From: DAOUAE01 sp034433795
GTDB lineage: Bacteria > Chloroflexota > UBA6077 > FW602-bin22 > DAOUAE01
Reading direction: 5' to 3'
Assembly: GCA_034433795.1 (NCBI GenBank)
Contig: DAOUAE010000035.1
Coordinates: 1-62,572, forward strand
Length of the DNA stretch: 62,572 nt
Part shown: piece after piece, positions 24,844 to 32,804 of the stretch
Numbering within the stretch: position 1 is the first letter of the stretch
Layout of the letters: each line of letters starts with the position of its first letter
Notes under the pieces: generated by a model
Database searches by the model: none
What the model was told of the DNA's origin: nothing
The model's input: the letters and a program-made list of their open reading frames with translations, nothing else
Position numbers and translations under genes: made by a program

Positions 24844-25868
24844 GTCGCCCAGGGGTGAATCACGATCTTCAGGGCCTGGTCGCCCTGGCGGGCCAGGCGG
24901 AGGGCCTGGCCGACGGCCGCGAGCGGCAGCTGGTGGGTGATGAGCGCCGGGGCCGGGACCTGCCCCTGAGCCAGGAGCGCCAGGGCGGCCCGTGTCTCCA
25001 GTGGGGTGGCCGAGTAGGAGGTCAGCACGGTCAGTTCGTCGAAGAACAGGCGATGCGGGGAGATGGGGAGCGTCGCCTCGGGCGGGGTCGGGGCGAAGAG
25101 CAGCACCGTCGCCCCCCGCGCGGCCAGGGTCAGCCCCTGGGCGATGGCCGCCGTGTTCCCCGCACAGACGATGACGAGGTCGGCCCCGCGCGGGTCGAGA
25201 GAACGGCAGGCTGTCGCGGCCTCCGCCGGATCGGCCGTCGCATCGGCCCCCAGACGACGGGCGGCCTCGCGTCGGAACGGCACCGGATCCACCGCCAGGA
25301 CCCGTCCCACCGGCTGCCGGCGGGCCAGGGTGAGGTGCAGGAGCCCGGTCACTCCACAGCCGATGACGGCCACTGTATCCCCGGGGACGACCGTCAACCG
25401 CTGCCAGGCCCGCAGGCAGCAGGCCAGCGGCTCGATGAGCGTCGCCTCCGCGAAGGAGAGGTGCGGTGGGAGCGGCAGGACGTCGAGGGCCACGTTGGGC
25501 GCCGGCACACGAGCGTACTGACTGAAGCCACCCGGGTCCAGCCGGGTCTGGTGGAAAAGGCGGCAGAGGGTCTGGTGACCGCGCCGGCACTCCTCGCAGA
25601 CAAAACAGGGCACATGGTGATGGACGAAGACCCGATCGCCGGGGGCGACGGTGGTGACACCCGGTCCGACGGCCACCACCACCCCGGCCGGCTCGTGGCC
25701 CAGGACCAGCGGCGCCCGGTCGCGCAGGTACCAGTCCATCGTGTCGCTGCCGCAGAGGCCGCAGGCCTCGATGCGCACGACGATCTCGCCCGGTCCCGGC
25801 GCGGGCACCGTGGTCTCCTCCAGGCGCACATCGTCGGGCCCGTAGTACCGGGCGACCAGCGTCCTCAC
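24840..25868 (-). CDS. Zinc-dependent medium-chain alcohol/polyol dehydrogenase
   Basis: The 342-residue protein is a medium-chain dehydrogenase. The catalytic zinc site is CGLCGSD (Cys about 38) and GHEPAGVV (His, Glu). The structural zinc loop has four Cys (CFVCEECRRGHQTLC, about 90-104). The Rossmann motif VAVIGCGVTGLLHL and FARRQPVG follow. It oxidises an alcohol or polyol with NAD(P). The GTG start overlaps the stop of the upstream paralogue (GTGA), so both are co-translated. Sorbitol/threonine-dehydrogenase-like; substrate not determinable. Confidence 0.9.
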   Translation of the reverse strand: MRTLVARYYGPDDVRLEETTVPAPGPGEIVVRIEACGLCGSDTMDWYLRDRAPLVLGHEPAGVVVAVGPGVTTVAPGDRVFVHHHVPCFVCEECRRGHQTLCRLFHQTRLDPGGFSQYARVPAPNVALDVLPLPPHLSFAEATLIEPLACCLRAWQRLTVVPGDTVAVIGCGVTGLLHLTLARRQPVGRVLAVDPVPFRREAARRLGADATADPAEAATACRSLDPRGADLVIVCAGNTAAIAQGLTLAARGATVLLFAPTPPEATLPISPHRLFFDELTVLTSYSATPLETRAALALLAQGQVPAPALITHQLPLAAVGQALRLARQGDQALKIVIHPWAT

Positions 25869-26917
25869 GGCTCCCCCTCCGCCCAGGGATCGATCGCGTA
25901 CTTCAATCCCTGCCGGGCCGCCATCGCCGCCAGCGCCTCCGGCAGACGGGTCAGCGGGTACTCGCCGCTGATGAAGAGCGCGCCGGGCACGGCCCCGCTG
26001 GCCAGCAGGCCCAGCGCCGCCCGGACGCAGGCCGGCGTGTGGTGGAAGGCGCCGCGGAGGGTGAGTTCGCCGTAGTGGACCGGCGCCGTGGGCAACGCCA
26101 CCTGGCTGTCGAGCGGTGGTCCGCCGAAGAAGACCACGGTCCCACCCGGTCGCACCAGCTGGACCGCCTCCTCCCAGGCGGCGACGGAGCCCACCGCCTC
26201 GATGACCACATCGGCCCCCTCGCCCGCGGTCAGCTGCCGCACCGTCTCGACCAGCGCCCCGGCCGCGCCGGCCAGGGGCTGGTCCACTCCCAGCCGCCGG
26301 GCCAGCGCCAGACGGTCCGGGTGACGGTCGCAGAGCAGGACCGTCGCCCCGCGCAGTTTGGCCAGCCGGGCCAGGAAGAGCCCCAGGGCGCCGCCGCCGA
26401 CGATCAGCACCGTGGCCCCGGGCTCGGGGGCGGCCACCGTCAGGCCGTGGACCGCGCAGGCCAGCGGCTCGACCAGGGCCGCCTCGGCAGCGGTGAGGCC
26501 GGCCGGCCGCGGGTAGAGATTGGTGGCCACGATCCGGGCCGGGACCCGGACGTACTGGGCGAAGGCGCCGAAGAGAAAGACGAGGTCACGGCAGAGGCTG
26601 AGCTGTCCCCGCTGACAGGGCCGGCAGCGGCCGCAGGGGGCCGAATTGGCCACCACCACCGGCTCGCCCTCCCGGAGCCCGGTCACGCCCGGGCCGACGG
26701 CCGCCACCACCCCGGCCACCTCGTGGCCGAAGAGGGCTGGGAGCGGCCCCAGGGCCGGATGGCGGCCCCGGCGGTACATCTTGAGATCGGTCCCGCAGGT
26801 CAGGGCCCGCTCCACCCGCAGGACGACCTCGCCCGGCCCCGGCTCGGGGCAGGGCAGCGTCTCCAGGCGGAGATCGTCCGGCCCGTGGAGGCGGGCCGCC
26901 AGCATCGTCCGGCTCAT
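25865..26917 (-). CDS. Zinc-dependent medium-chain alcohol/polyol dehydrogenase
   Basis: The 350-residue paralogue of the next gene has catalytic zinc residues in ALTCGTDLKM and GHEVAGVV, structural Cys in CGRCRPCQRGQLSLC, and a Rossmann motif VLIVGGGALGLFLA. The two proteins differ around the coenzyme loop (LCDRHPDRLALAR here), so they probably use different substrates. The SD for the first ATG is distant (GAGG about 14 bases upstream), so a start at the second Met (MLAARLHGPDD) is also possible. It leads a two-gene operon with a TATAAT box 35 bases upstream. Confidence 0.9.
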   Translation of the reverse strand: MSRTMLAARLHGPDDLRLETLPCPEPGPGEVVLRVERALTCGTDLKMYRRGRHPALGPLPALFGHEVAGVVAAVGPGVTGLREGEPVVVANSAPCGRCRPCQRGQLSLCRDLVFLFGAFAQYVRVPARIVATNLYPRPAGLTAAEAALVEPLACAVHGLTVAAPEPGATVLIVGGGALGLFLARLAKLRGATVLLCDRHPDRLALARRLGVDQPLAGAAGALVETVRQLTAGEGADVVIEAVGSVAAWEEAVQLVRPGGTVVFFGGPPLDSQVALPTAPVHYGELTLRGAFHHTPACVRAALGLLASGAVPGALFISGEYPLTRLPEALAAMAARQGLKYAIDPWAEGEP

Positions 26918-26951
26918 CAGGCGCTCGCTGTCCTCATCGACACCGCCGGCA

Positions 26952-26957
26952 ATTATA
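26952..26957 (-). promoter_or_regulatory. -10 box of the dehydrogenase pair
   Basis: TATAAT on the reverse strand about 35 bases upstream of the ATG. No convincing -35 box is seen at 16-18 bp, so an activator may help. Confidence 0.5.
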
Positions 26958-27022
26958 CCAGGCGGACGGTTCGGGCCGCCCGGCGGGGCTCCGCCAGACG
27001 CCCGCGCCGGGCGATCGGCGGG

Positions 27023-28114
27023 CTAGCGCCCGGGGCGTGGTCCTGGCGGGACAACCGTGGTCGACTCTTCCTCGACGCGGGGGAGAGCGTCTGTCTGGTC
27101 GCCCCGGACCGCGCGCGGAGGCGTCTGACCAGCGGGCTGGCCGGAGCCGGGGGGCGCGGTCAGGAGGTCGCTCTCCAGCCGCCGGAGGCGGTAGAGGGCC
27201 TCCTCCAGCAGACGCCGGTTGGCGGCGATGAGGTCAGAGAGCAGACCGATGAGCATCACCTGGAAGCCGACGACCAGGAGAACCCCGCTGAGGACCAGCG
27301 ACTGCACGTGGCCGGCGCCCGAGCCGGTGGCGAAGAAGTAGAGGAAGCGGCCCACCCCCAGCAGCCCGGCCAGGCAGAGGAGCAGGCCGCAGGCGCCGAA
27401 GACCTTGAGGGGCTGGTACATGGCGTAGGCCCGGAGCAGCGTCGTGGCCGAGCGGAGGAGGTAGGCCCGCAGGCTGGTGATGAGGCGGGAGGGGCGGAGC
27501 TGGGGATTGGTCTGGACCGGGACGAAGGCGATGGCCTGGCGCTGGACCCCGGCCTGGATGAGCGTCTCCAGGGTGTAGCTGTAGTCGGAGAGGACGTTGA
27601 GGCGGAGGGCGGCCTCGCGGGCGTAGGCTCGGAAGCCGCTGGGGGCGTCGGGGACGGCGGTGCCGGAGAGTTGTCGCACCACCCAGCTGCCGAGCCACTG
27701 GAGGAGCTTTTTGGCCGGGGAGAAGTGGGGGACCTTGAGCGGCTGGCGGTCGGCGATAACGACCTCGGCCTGGCCCTCCAGGATCGGCCGGATAAGGCGG
27801 GGGATCTCGGCCTGGGGGTACTGATTATCGCCGTCGGTGTTGACGATGATATCGGCGCCCAGGCGGAGGCAGGTATCCAGGCCGGTGCGGAAGGCGGCGG
27901 CCAGGCCGCGATTCCGGGGGTGGCGCACGACGACATCGGCCCCGTGGGCGCGGGCGATGGCCGCCGTCCCGTCGGTCGAGCCATCGTCGACGACCACCAC
28001 CGTCACGGTGGCCACCCCCGGGATGGTCCGCGGGATCGAGCGCAGGACGAGCGGGAGCGTCGCCGCCTCGTTATAGCACGGGATCTGGACAAAGAGCCGG
28101 GGCGCGGGCGTCAT
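27023..28114 (-). CDS. Family 2 glycosyltransferase with C-terminal membrane helices
   Basis: The 363-residue protein has a GT-A fold of the dolichyl-phosphate mannose synthase/UDP-glucose lipid carrier type: IPCYNEAATLP, VVVVDDGSTDGT, the DXD-like TDGDNQYP (about 95) and the acceptor region PDAPSGFRAY. Two membrane segments follow (about 235-265 and 275-300), then a hydrophilic Pro-rich tail. It should transfer a sugar to a polyprenyl carrier at the inner membrane. Its ATG lies 9 bases after the stop of the secreted repeat protein, so the two are co-transcribed. It may glycosylate that protein or an envelope glycan. Confidence 0.88.
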   Translation of the reverse strand: MTPAPRLFVQIPCYNEAATLPLVLRSIPRTIPGVATVTVVVVDDGSTDGTAAIARAHGADVVVRHPRNRGLAAAFRTGLDTCLRLGADIIVNTDGDNQYPQAEIPRLIRPILEGQAEVVIADRQPLKVPHFSPAKKLLQWLGSWVVRQLSGTAVPDAPSGFRAYAREAALRLNVLSDYSYTLETLIQAGVQRQAIAFVPVQTNPQLRPSRLITSLRAYLLRSATTLLRAYAMYQPLKVFGACGLLLCLAGLLGVGRFLYFFATGSGAGHVQSLVLSGVLLVVGFQVMLIGLLSDLIAANRRLLEEALYRLRRLESDLLTAPPGSGQPAGQTPPRAVRGDQTDALPRVEEESTTVVPPGPRPGR

Positions 28115-28123
28115 ACCCCCTTA

Positions 28124-29668
28124 TCAATAGTTCAGGCCGTTAGCCTGCGAGAAAAGGTCACCCAGTCGTTCGACCACATCCCGGTTGGTATTCGTCCGGC
28201 TGATGACCCTGTCCAGTCGGTAGTCCCGGTTGCTGACCGCAAACAGCGGCTGCGTGCCCTCGATGGTCAGCGAGCCATTGAAATCGGTGATCGTCTTGCC
28301 TGCCAGCTCGGCCAGTTCGTCAGGGACGAACCGCGCCCAGGCCTGGCCCGGGTTGAGCGTCACCGTCCGGGTGTAGCTCGAGGGCTCGCCCGGGTAGAAG
28401 GCCGACCGGTACCGCTCGTCCCAGCGGTAGGTGATCGTGAACGTGCCCGGGGTCGCGCCGGCGTTCACGACACTGTAGCCGCTCGAAAAACCATAGAAGA
28501 CCGAGGTGATCTGCGGCAGGATGGCCCGCGGCGTCTTGGCATTATCCAGGAAGGCGCTGTAGGTCGCCGATTCGCTCTTCCCGTCGCCACGGAAATCCTT
28601 GCGATAGTTCACAATCGCGATGATCGGCTGACCCGACGACCGGATGACCGCGCTCCCGATGAGGAAGTCCGGCCAGCCGGGGAAATCGGGGTTGGGCTTG
28701 AGGTAGAGGGTGCACGACTGATCGGGCTGCAGGTTCTGGCACTGCGGTGGCTCCAGGGTGGTGCGAAACTCCGGCCGGCCGCCACGGGCCGGGAAGTTAA
28801 AGTCGATGGCGATGCTGGTCGGCTGCGTGCCGATGTTCTGGATGGCCAACCCCGAGGTCACGTCGTAGAAGGTGCGGTAGACCAGCGGCGCGTGCAGAAC
28901 CGTCGCCCCGGCGTTGAAGGCGCGATAGGTGTTGAACTGCGAGCGCTCGCCGTCGGCGCCGTTGGCGAAGAAGTTACAGGTCCCGGCGAGTTTGGTGGTG
29001 CCATCCAGGGCCTGGACCTTCATGCCGCCGGCGAAACCCATGGGCAGACCCAGCTGGGTGTGATCCACCGTGAGAACGCCGTTCGCCGGAATGGTCACGA
29101 CCTGGTTGTAGGCCTCGGCCCCGCCGAAGCGGCTCTTGATGATCACGCGGACCTGAACCGGCGCTGTGCTGGTGTTCTGGACGTAGCAGGTCGAACTCCA
29201 GCCGTCCTCAAAAGCATTGTTCATCACCTGCGGCATCCAGAGCGTCACACCGATGCTGCTGTCATCGAGCGCCGGGCTCGAATCACGTCGCTCCGGCTCG
29301 CTCGGGCTGCTGGTCAGGCGCTCGGTGTTGACGCTGGCGGCGATCGGCTGGTCGGCGCTGATCACCGCCGCGCCCACGAAGCCGGAGGGCAGACCAGCGA
29401 ACTCCGGATCGGTGGGCAGATAGATCGTTCGGACCCCGTTCGGGCCGATCTGGAACGTCTTGCTGAAAACCGTGGTTCCATCAGGCCGGTTGAACTCGAT
29501 GAGCACATTGGCCGCATTGCTGCTCAGGTTCACGATCATCAAACCGCTGGCGAACGTCGAGGCGCTCACCTCAAACTGCTGGGCCAGCGCCCCGCCGGGC
29601 ATGCTCAGGACCAGCAGCCACAGCGCCACCCAAAGACCGAGCCCCCGCAGCGCCCTGCGCACAGACAT
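28124..29668 (-). CDS. Secreted repeat protein of four beta-sandwich-like units
   Basis: The 514-residue protein has a Sec signal peptide (residues 1-30, cleavage after GGALA) and no anchor. The mature part holds four similar units of about 100-120 residues. Each begins near a G(L/Y)xIxN or xCYVxN strand (GLMIVNLS, STCYVQNT, GLAIQNIG, GYSVVNAG). Most end with a PIIAIVN-like strand (PIAASVN, LAGTCNF, PIIAIVN, LFAVSNR). Charged turns separate strands such as QIGPNGVRTIYL and TLNPGQAWARFV. The pattern suits Ig-like surface or matrix domains. No enzyme motif is present. ATG 29668 has GGGAGG 5 bases upstream. It is co-transcribed with the glycosyltransferase. Confidence 0.75.
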   Translation of the reverse strand: MSVRRALRGLGLWVALWLLVLSMPGGALAQQFEVSASTFASGLMIVNLSSNAANVLIEFNRPDGTTVFSKTFQIGPNGVRTIYLPTDPEFAGLPSGFVGAAVISADQPIAASVNTERLTSSPSEPERRDSSPALDDSSIGVTLWMPQVMNNAFEDGWSSTCYVQNTSTAPVQVRVIIKSRFGGAEAYNQVVTIPANGVLTVDHTQLGLPMGFAGGMKVQALDGTTKLAGTCNFFANGADGERSQFNTYRAFNAGATVLHAPLVYRTFYDVTSGLAIQNIGTQPTSIAIDFNFPARGGRPEFRTTLEPPQCQNLQPDQSCTLYLKPNPDFPGWPDFLIGSAVIRSSGQPIIAIVNYRKDFRGDGKSESATYSAFLDNAKTPRAILPQITSVFYGFSSGYSVVNAGATPGTFTITYRWDERYRSAFYPGEPSSYTRTVTLNPGQAWARFVPDELAELAGKTITDFNGSLTIEGTQPLFAVSNRDYRLDRVISRTNTNRDVVERLGDLFSQANGLNY

Positions 29669-29703
29669 CGCCACCTCCCGGTCCCACGCCTTGGACTGAG
29701 GAG

Positions 29704-29733
29704 AGCATAGAAGGGCTCAGGCGACCCTGTCAA
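29704..29733 (-). promoter_or_regulatory. Promoter of the secreted repeat protein gene
   Basis: TTGACA (29728-29733) and TATGCT (29704-29709) on the reverse strand with an 18-bp spacer, about 36 bases before the ATG. The region upstream is AT-rich for this genome. Confidence 0.8.
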
Positions 29734-29760
29734 TATGACTTTTCTCACAGCCCCTTTTAT

Positions 29761-30636
29761 TTATTTTTTCCGCGCCAGGAAGAGCCAACACGCCCCCTCG
29801 GCCGGCTGAACCGATTCGACGATCAGCCGCTCCAGCAGCGGCGCCCAGCTCCGCCAGAGCACCGGACCGGCCACCCGCTCAAGCAGCCGGAAGGTCGGCG
29901 CGGCAAAAAGGCGGAACCAGAGAAAGGCCTCCCGCGAGAGGTAAGGCTCCAGATGGTCGACGGTCAACCCATACGCGGCCAGCGTCCGGATCCACCAGTC
30001 CCCCTCATACTGGTGCCAGTGGGCCTGCCAGCGGGCGAAAGCCCGGGCCGCTCCGGGCCCGGCGATGCCCGCCAGGTAGGTCTCCGCCCGCGCCCCCGGC
30101 ACACTCGCCGCCAGCAGTCCGCCGGGCACCAGCACCCGGGCGATCTCGCGCAGCGCCGCGTCGAGGTCCGGCAGATGCTCGAGCACCGAGTTGCAGAAGA
30201 CGCCGGCGAAAACCGCGTCGGGAAAGGGCAACCCGGTCTGGCCATCGGCCAGCACCAGGGCCTGGTAGCACGGCTTCCGCCGGGCCATGGCCAGCGCCCT
30301 GGCGTCCCGGTCCAGGCCGACGGCGACCTGTGGGAAGATCAACGCGCCAATCGTTCCATCGCCGCAGCCAAAATCGAGCAGCGGCGCCCGCAACCACGGC
30401 CGCAGCATCCGCCAGCGGCTGACCTCCACCGACCGCCACAGGGTATACGAGAGAGCCGGAAACCGGATCAGCCAGATCCCCCGCCGGGCGTCGAGCAGCC
30501 GCTCGTCCAGGACCACGAGCGCCCGTCGCTGACTGCCCAAGGGACGCTGGCTCGCCCGGACGGCCAGTCCCGCCCGCAGCAGGCCATCGCTCAGGGTGAG
30601 CAGCCGCAGGCCCAGGCCCCACAGTGGCTCAGCCAT
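29761..30636 (-). CDS. Class I SAM-dependent methyltransferase
   Basis: The product has about 291 residues. Motif I is LLDFGCGDGT, followed by VGLDRD and the CNSVLEHLPDLDAALREIARVLVPGGLL block of Methyltransf_11 enzymes. It may methylate a sugar or lipid in envelope glycan synthesis, judging by its place in an operon behind a flippase-like protein and a family 1 glycosyltransferase. The ATG at 30636 has GGAGG 5 bases upstream and overlaps the preceding gene by 8 bases. The downstream region is very A/T-rich (TTTATTTATTTTTT on the + strand), which may aid termination. Confidence 0.85.
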   Translation of the reverse strand: MAEPLWGLGLRLLTLSDGLLRAGLAVRASQRPLGSQRRALVVLDERLLDARRGIWLIRFPALSYTLWRSVEVSRWRMLRPWLRAPLLDFGCGDGTIGALIFPQVAVGLDRDARALAMARRKPCYQALVLADGQTGLPFPDAVFAGVFCNSVLEHLPDLDAALREIARVLVPGGLLAASVPGARAETYLAGIAGPGAARAFARWQAHWHQYEGDWWIRTLAAYGLTVDHLEPYLSREAFLWFRLFAAPTFRLLERVAGPVLWRSWAPLLERLIVESVQPAEGACWLFLARKK

Positions 30637-31522
30637 CGGGCCTCCGAACACCGATCTGGCGGGGTCGCAGAGCCAGTCCCCGGATGAACAGGAACCAGAG
30701 CGTCTCTTCGCCGACAATCAGCAGGCGCAAGAGCACCGCCACGAGCGACCCCAACGCCGGCGAGACGACCGACGTCAGGACCACCACGAGGAGACCTTCC
30801 CGGACGCCCAGCCCGTTGGGCGCCGGCAGGACCAGCAGTCCTCCCAGAAAGGCCAGGGCTGTGGCCAGCACACAGAGCGGGAACGCCTCCCATCCCACCG
30901 GCTGAAAGGCCCGTACGGTCAGATACAGGGCCAGTCCGGCCAGACACCACGCGCCCCCCATACCCAGGCTCACCAGCCCCAGGAGCGGCCAGTTCACCCG
31001 CTCGACAGCCAGGGCCGCGCGCCACCGCGCCCCCAACGGCCAGCGCCGCAGGCCGACGAGCACACCGATCACCCCACCCCCGATCGCCACTCCCAGAACC
31101 CACCAGCCGCCCAGCGGGATCTCGCCGTTCATCGCCAGCGCGAAGACCAGAAGGATACCGACCCCCGCACCGATGATGACCGCCACCTCGGTCCCCAGGC
31201 TCACGATCGCCACCGGCCGGGGGAGCCCCGCCCGTTCGCTCAGGTAGACTTTGCCCAGCGGCTGCCAGAGATAGCCCGGCAGATACTTGGCCAGATTGGC
31301 CGTCAGATGAACCCGCACCGCCCGCCCCAGCGCGATCTCGCCCCCCAGCGCCCGGACGATCAGCCACCACTGGACCGCCCCGTACCCCGTGCCCAGAGCC
31401 AGACAGACAAACGCCCCCACCAGATACGGCCACTCAGCCCCGGCCAGCGCCGCCCGCACCTGACCGAACCCGGTCAGGAGCAGACGCCCGACCACCCCCA
31501 GCGTCAGGAGCGAGAGCCCCAC
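30629..31522 (-). CDS. Lysylphosphatidylglycerol synthetase TM region/AglD-like (UPF0104) membrane protein
   Basis: The 297-residue protein has about eight hydrophobic segments and family landmarks: NLAKYLPGYLWQPLGKVYL (the conserved K-x-x-P-G block, about 80-98), TEVAVIIGAGVGI and PAPNGLGVREGLLVV. These proteins share the membrane part of MprF, often sit in glycan clusters, and are thought to flip or transfer lipid-linked groups. No soluble transferase domain is present. GTG 31522 lacks a clear SD, and in-frame coding sense (RWLGVGLSLL) continues a little upstream, so the true start is uncertain. It lies between a glycosyltransferase and a methyltransferase on the same strand. Confidence 0.8.
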   Translation of the reverse strand: MGLSLLTLGVVGRLLLTGFGQVRAALAGAEWPYLVGAFVCLALGTGYGAVQWWLIVRALGGEIALGRAVRVHLTANLAKYLPGYLWQPLGKVYLSERAGLPRPVAIVSLGTEVAVIIGAGVGILLVFALAMNGEIPLGGWWVLGVAIGGGVIGVLVGLRRWPLGARWRAALAVERVNWPLLGLVSLGMGGAWCLAGLALYLTVRAFQPVGWEAFPLCVLATALAFLGGLLVLPAPNGLGVREGLLVVVLTSVVSPALGSLVAVLLRLLIVGEETLWFLFIRGLALRPRQIGVRRPDG

Positions 31523-31589
31523 CCCCAGCCAGCGCCCGACCGCCCGCCCGTAAGCCGCCCACCAGCGCCGTCCCCGGTCGAACCACCAC

Positions 31590-32714
31590 TCACCGACCGT
31601 CGCCCACCTCCTGGTACAGCTGCGCCAGGGCCGCCGCCGACCGGTCGTACGAGAACCGGGCCGCCTGGGCCAGACCAGCCGCCCGCAGCCGCGCCCGGAC
31701 CTCGGCCGCGTGGTAGACGTGGGCGATGGCCTCCGACAGCGCCGCCGGATCGTGGGGCTCGGTCACCGGCCAGCAGGCCTCGCCCAGACATTCGGCCAGC
31801 GCCCCGACAGGGGCGGCCACCACCGGCGTCCCGCAGGCCAGCGCCTCCAGCGGGGCGATGCCGAACCCCTCGATGACCGAGGGGAAAACGAAGAGCCGCG
31901 CCCCACTGTAGAGAGCCGGCAGGTCCGCATCCGGCACCGCCCCCAGCCAGCGCACCACCCCGGCCCGCTCCAGCCGGGCGACCGCCGCCCGCAGCGGGGC
32001 CGTCCGCCCCTTGCGGTAGAAGCCTCCGACCAGGACCAGCGGGGCCCGCACCACCCCCTGACGGTGCAGCCGTTCGACCGCCTGAAGCAACACCCCGGTG
32101 TTCTTTTTCTCCCAGAGGGCGCCAACGTAGAGCAGGTAGTCGGCCGGCAGACCGTAGCGGGCCCGCACCACAGCCACCTCAGCCGCCGGCCGGGGCCAGA
32201 AGTGACGGTCGTGGGCTGGATAGATAACCGCCAGGCGCTCGGCCGCGAGACCGTAATAGCGCTGGACCGCCTCCGCCGTCGCCTGGGAGATCACCACTAC
32301 CCGTCGGGCCCGTCCGAGCACCCAGGGCTGGACCCTTCGCCAGTACCAGCGGTCGAGCCAGGGGAAGAGGTCGGGATGGGTGAGCATCCCCAGATCGAAC
32401 AGGGTGATGACCGTCGGCACGCCCCCCCAGAGCACGCCCAGGTTCTTCAGATGGTGAACCAGCCGGACCCGACAGCGCCGGGCCAGGACCGGCAGCGCCA
32501 CCTCGGCCCAGAGCCGGGCCAGAAGCGGGCGGCTCAGCGGCACCACGCGCACCTGGACATTCGGGAACCCGGCCAGCCGGGGCTCGGGCCGGGTGAGCAG
32601 GAGCTGATAAGGCGTCCGCGGATCGCGCCGGAACAGCGCCTCCAGGAGCGGCAGCGTCGCCGACCGCCCGCCGCCCGGGCGCTCGATCCCCAGCGCTTCC
32701 AGCAGAACCGTCAC
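31590..32714 (-). CDS. Family 4-type glycosyltransferase (GT-B)
   Basis: The 374-residue protein has a GT-B fold. It opens VLLEALGIERPGGGRS; an acceptor half follows with HHLKNLGVLWGGVPTVITLFDL. A linker region VISQATAEAVQRYY precedes the donor half (YVGALWEKKNTGVLLQAV, VFPSVIEGFGIAPLEALACGTPVV), which carries the E-x7-E signature of retaining enzymes. It adds a sugar from a nucleotide donor, probably to a lipid-linked glycan. It heads the three-gene glycan operon. A TATAAT box (32758-32763, reverse) lies about 44 bases upstream. Confidence 0.88.
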   Translation of the reverse strand: MTVLLEALGIERPGGGRSATLPLLEALFRRDPRTPYQLLLTRPEPRLAGFPNVQVRVVPLSRPLLARLWAEVALPVLARRCRVRLVHHLKNLGVLWGGVPTVITLFDLGMLTHPDLFPWLDRWYWRRVQPWVLGRARRVVVISQATAEAVQRYYGLAAERLAVIYPAHDRHFWPRPAAEVAVVRARYGLPADYLLYVGALWEKKNTGVLLQAVERLHRQGVVRAPLVLVGGFYRKGRTAPLRAAVARLERAGVVRWLGAVPDADLPALYSGARLFVFPSVIEGFGIAPLEALACGTPVVAAPVGALAECLGEACWPVTEPHDPAALSEAIAHVYHAAEVRARLRAAGLAQAARFSYDRSAAALAQLYQEVGDGR

Positions 32715-32757
32715 GGCCCTCCCTCCGGTCGCCAGCGGGGGCCCGTGCCCTCCGCCT

Positions 32758-32763
32758 ATTATA
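32758..32763 (-). promoter_or_regulatory. -10 box of the glycosyltransferase operon
   Basis: TATAAT on the reverse strand; no convincing -35 partner is visible. Confidence 0.45.
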
Positions 32764-32804
32764 CCCGTCCCGGTCCCGACGCCGGGAGAGGCCGCGCGCC
32801 AGGC

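Noticed and set aside
26039..29710. A 1223-codon forward frame across three reverse genes
   Set aside because: Antisense shadow through a dehydrogenase, a glycosyltransferase and the repeat protein, all with clear motifs on the other strand.
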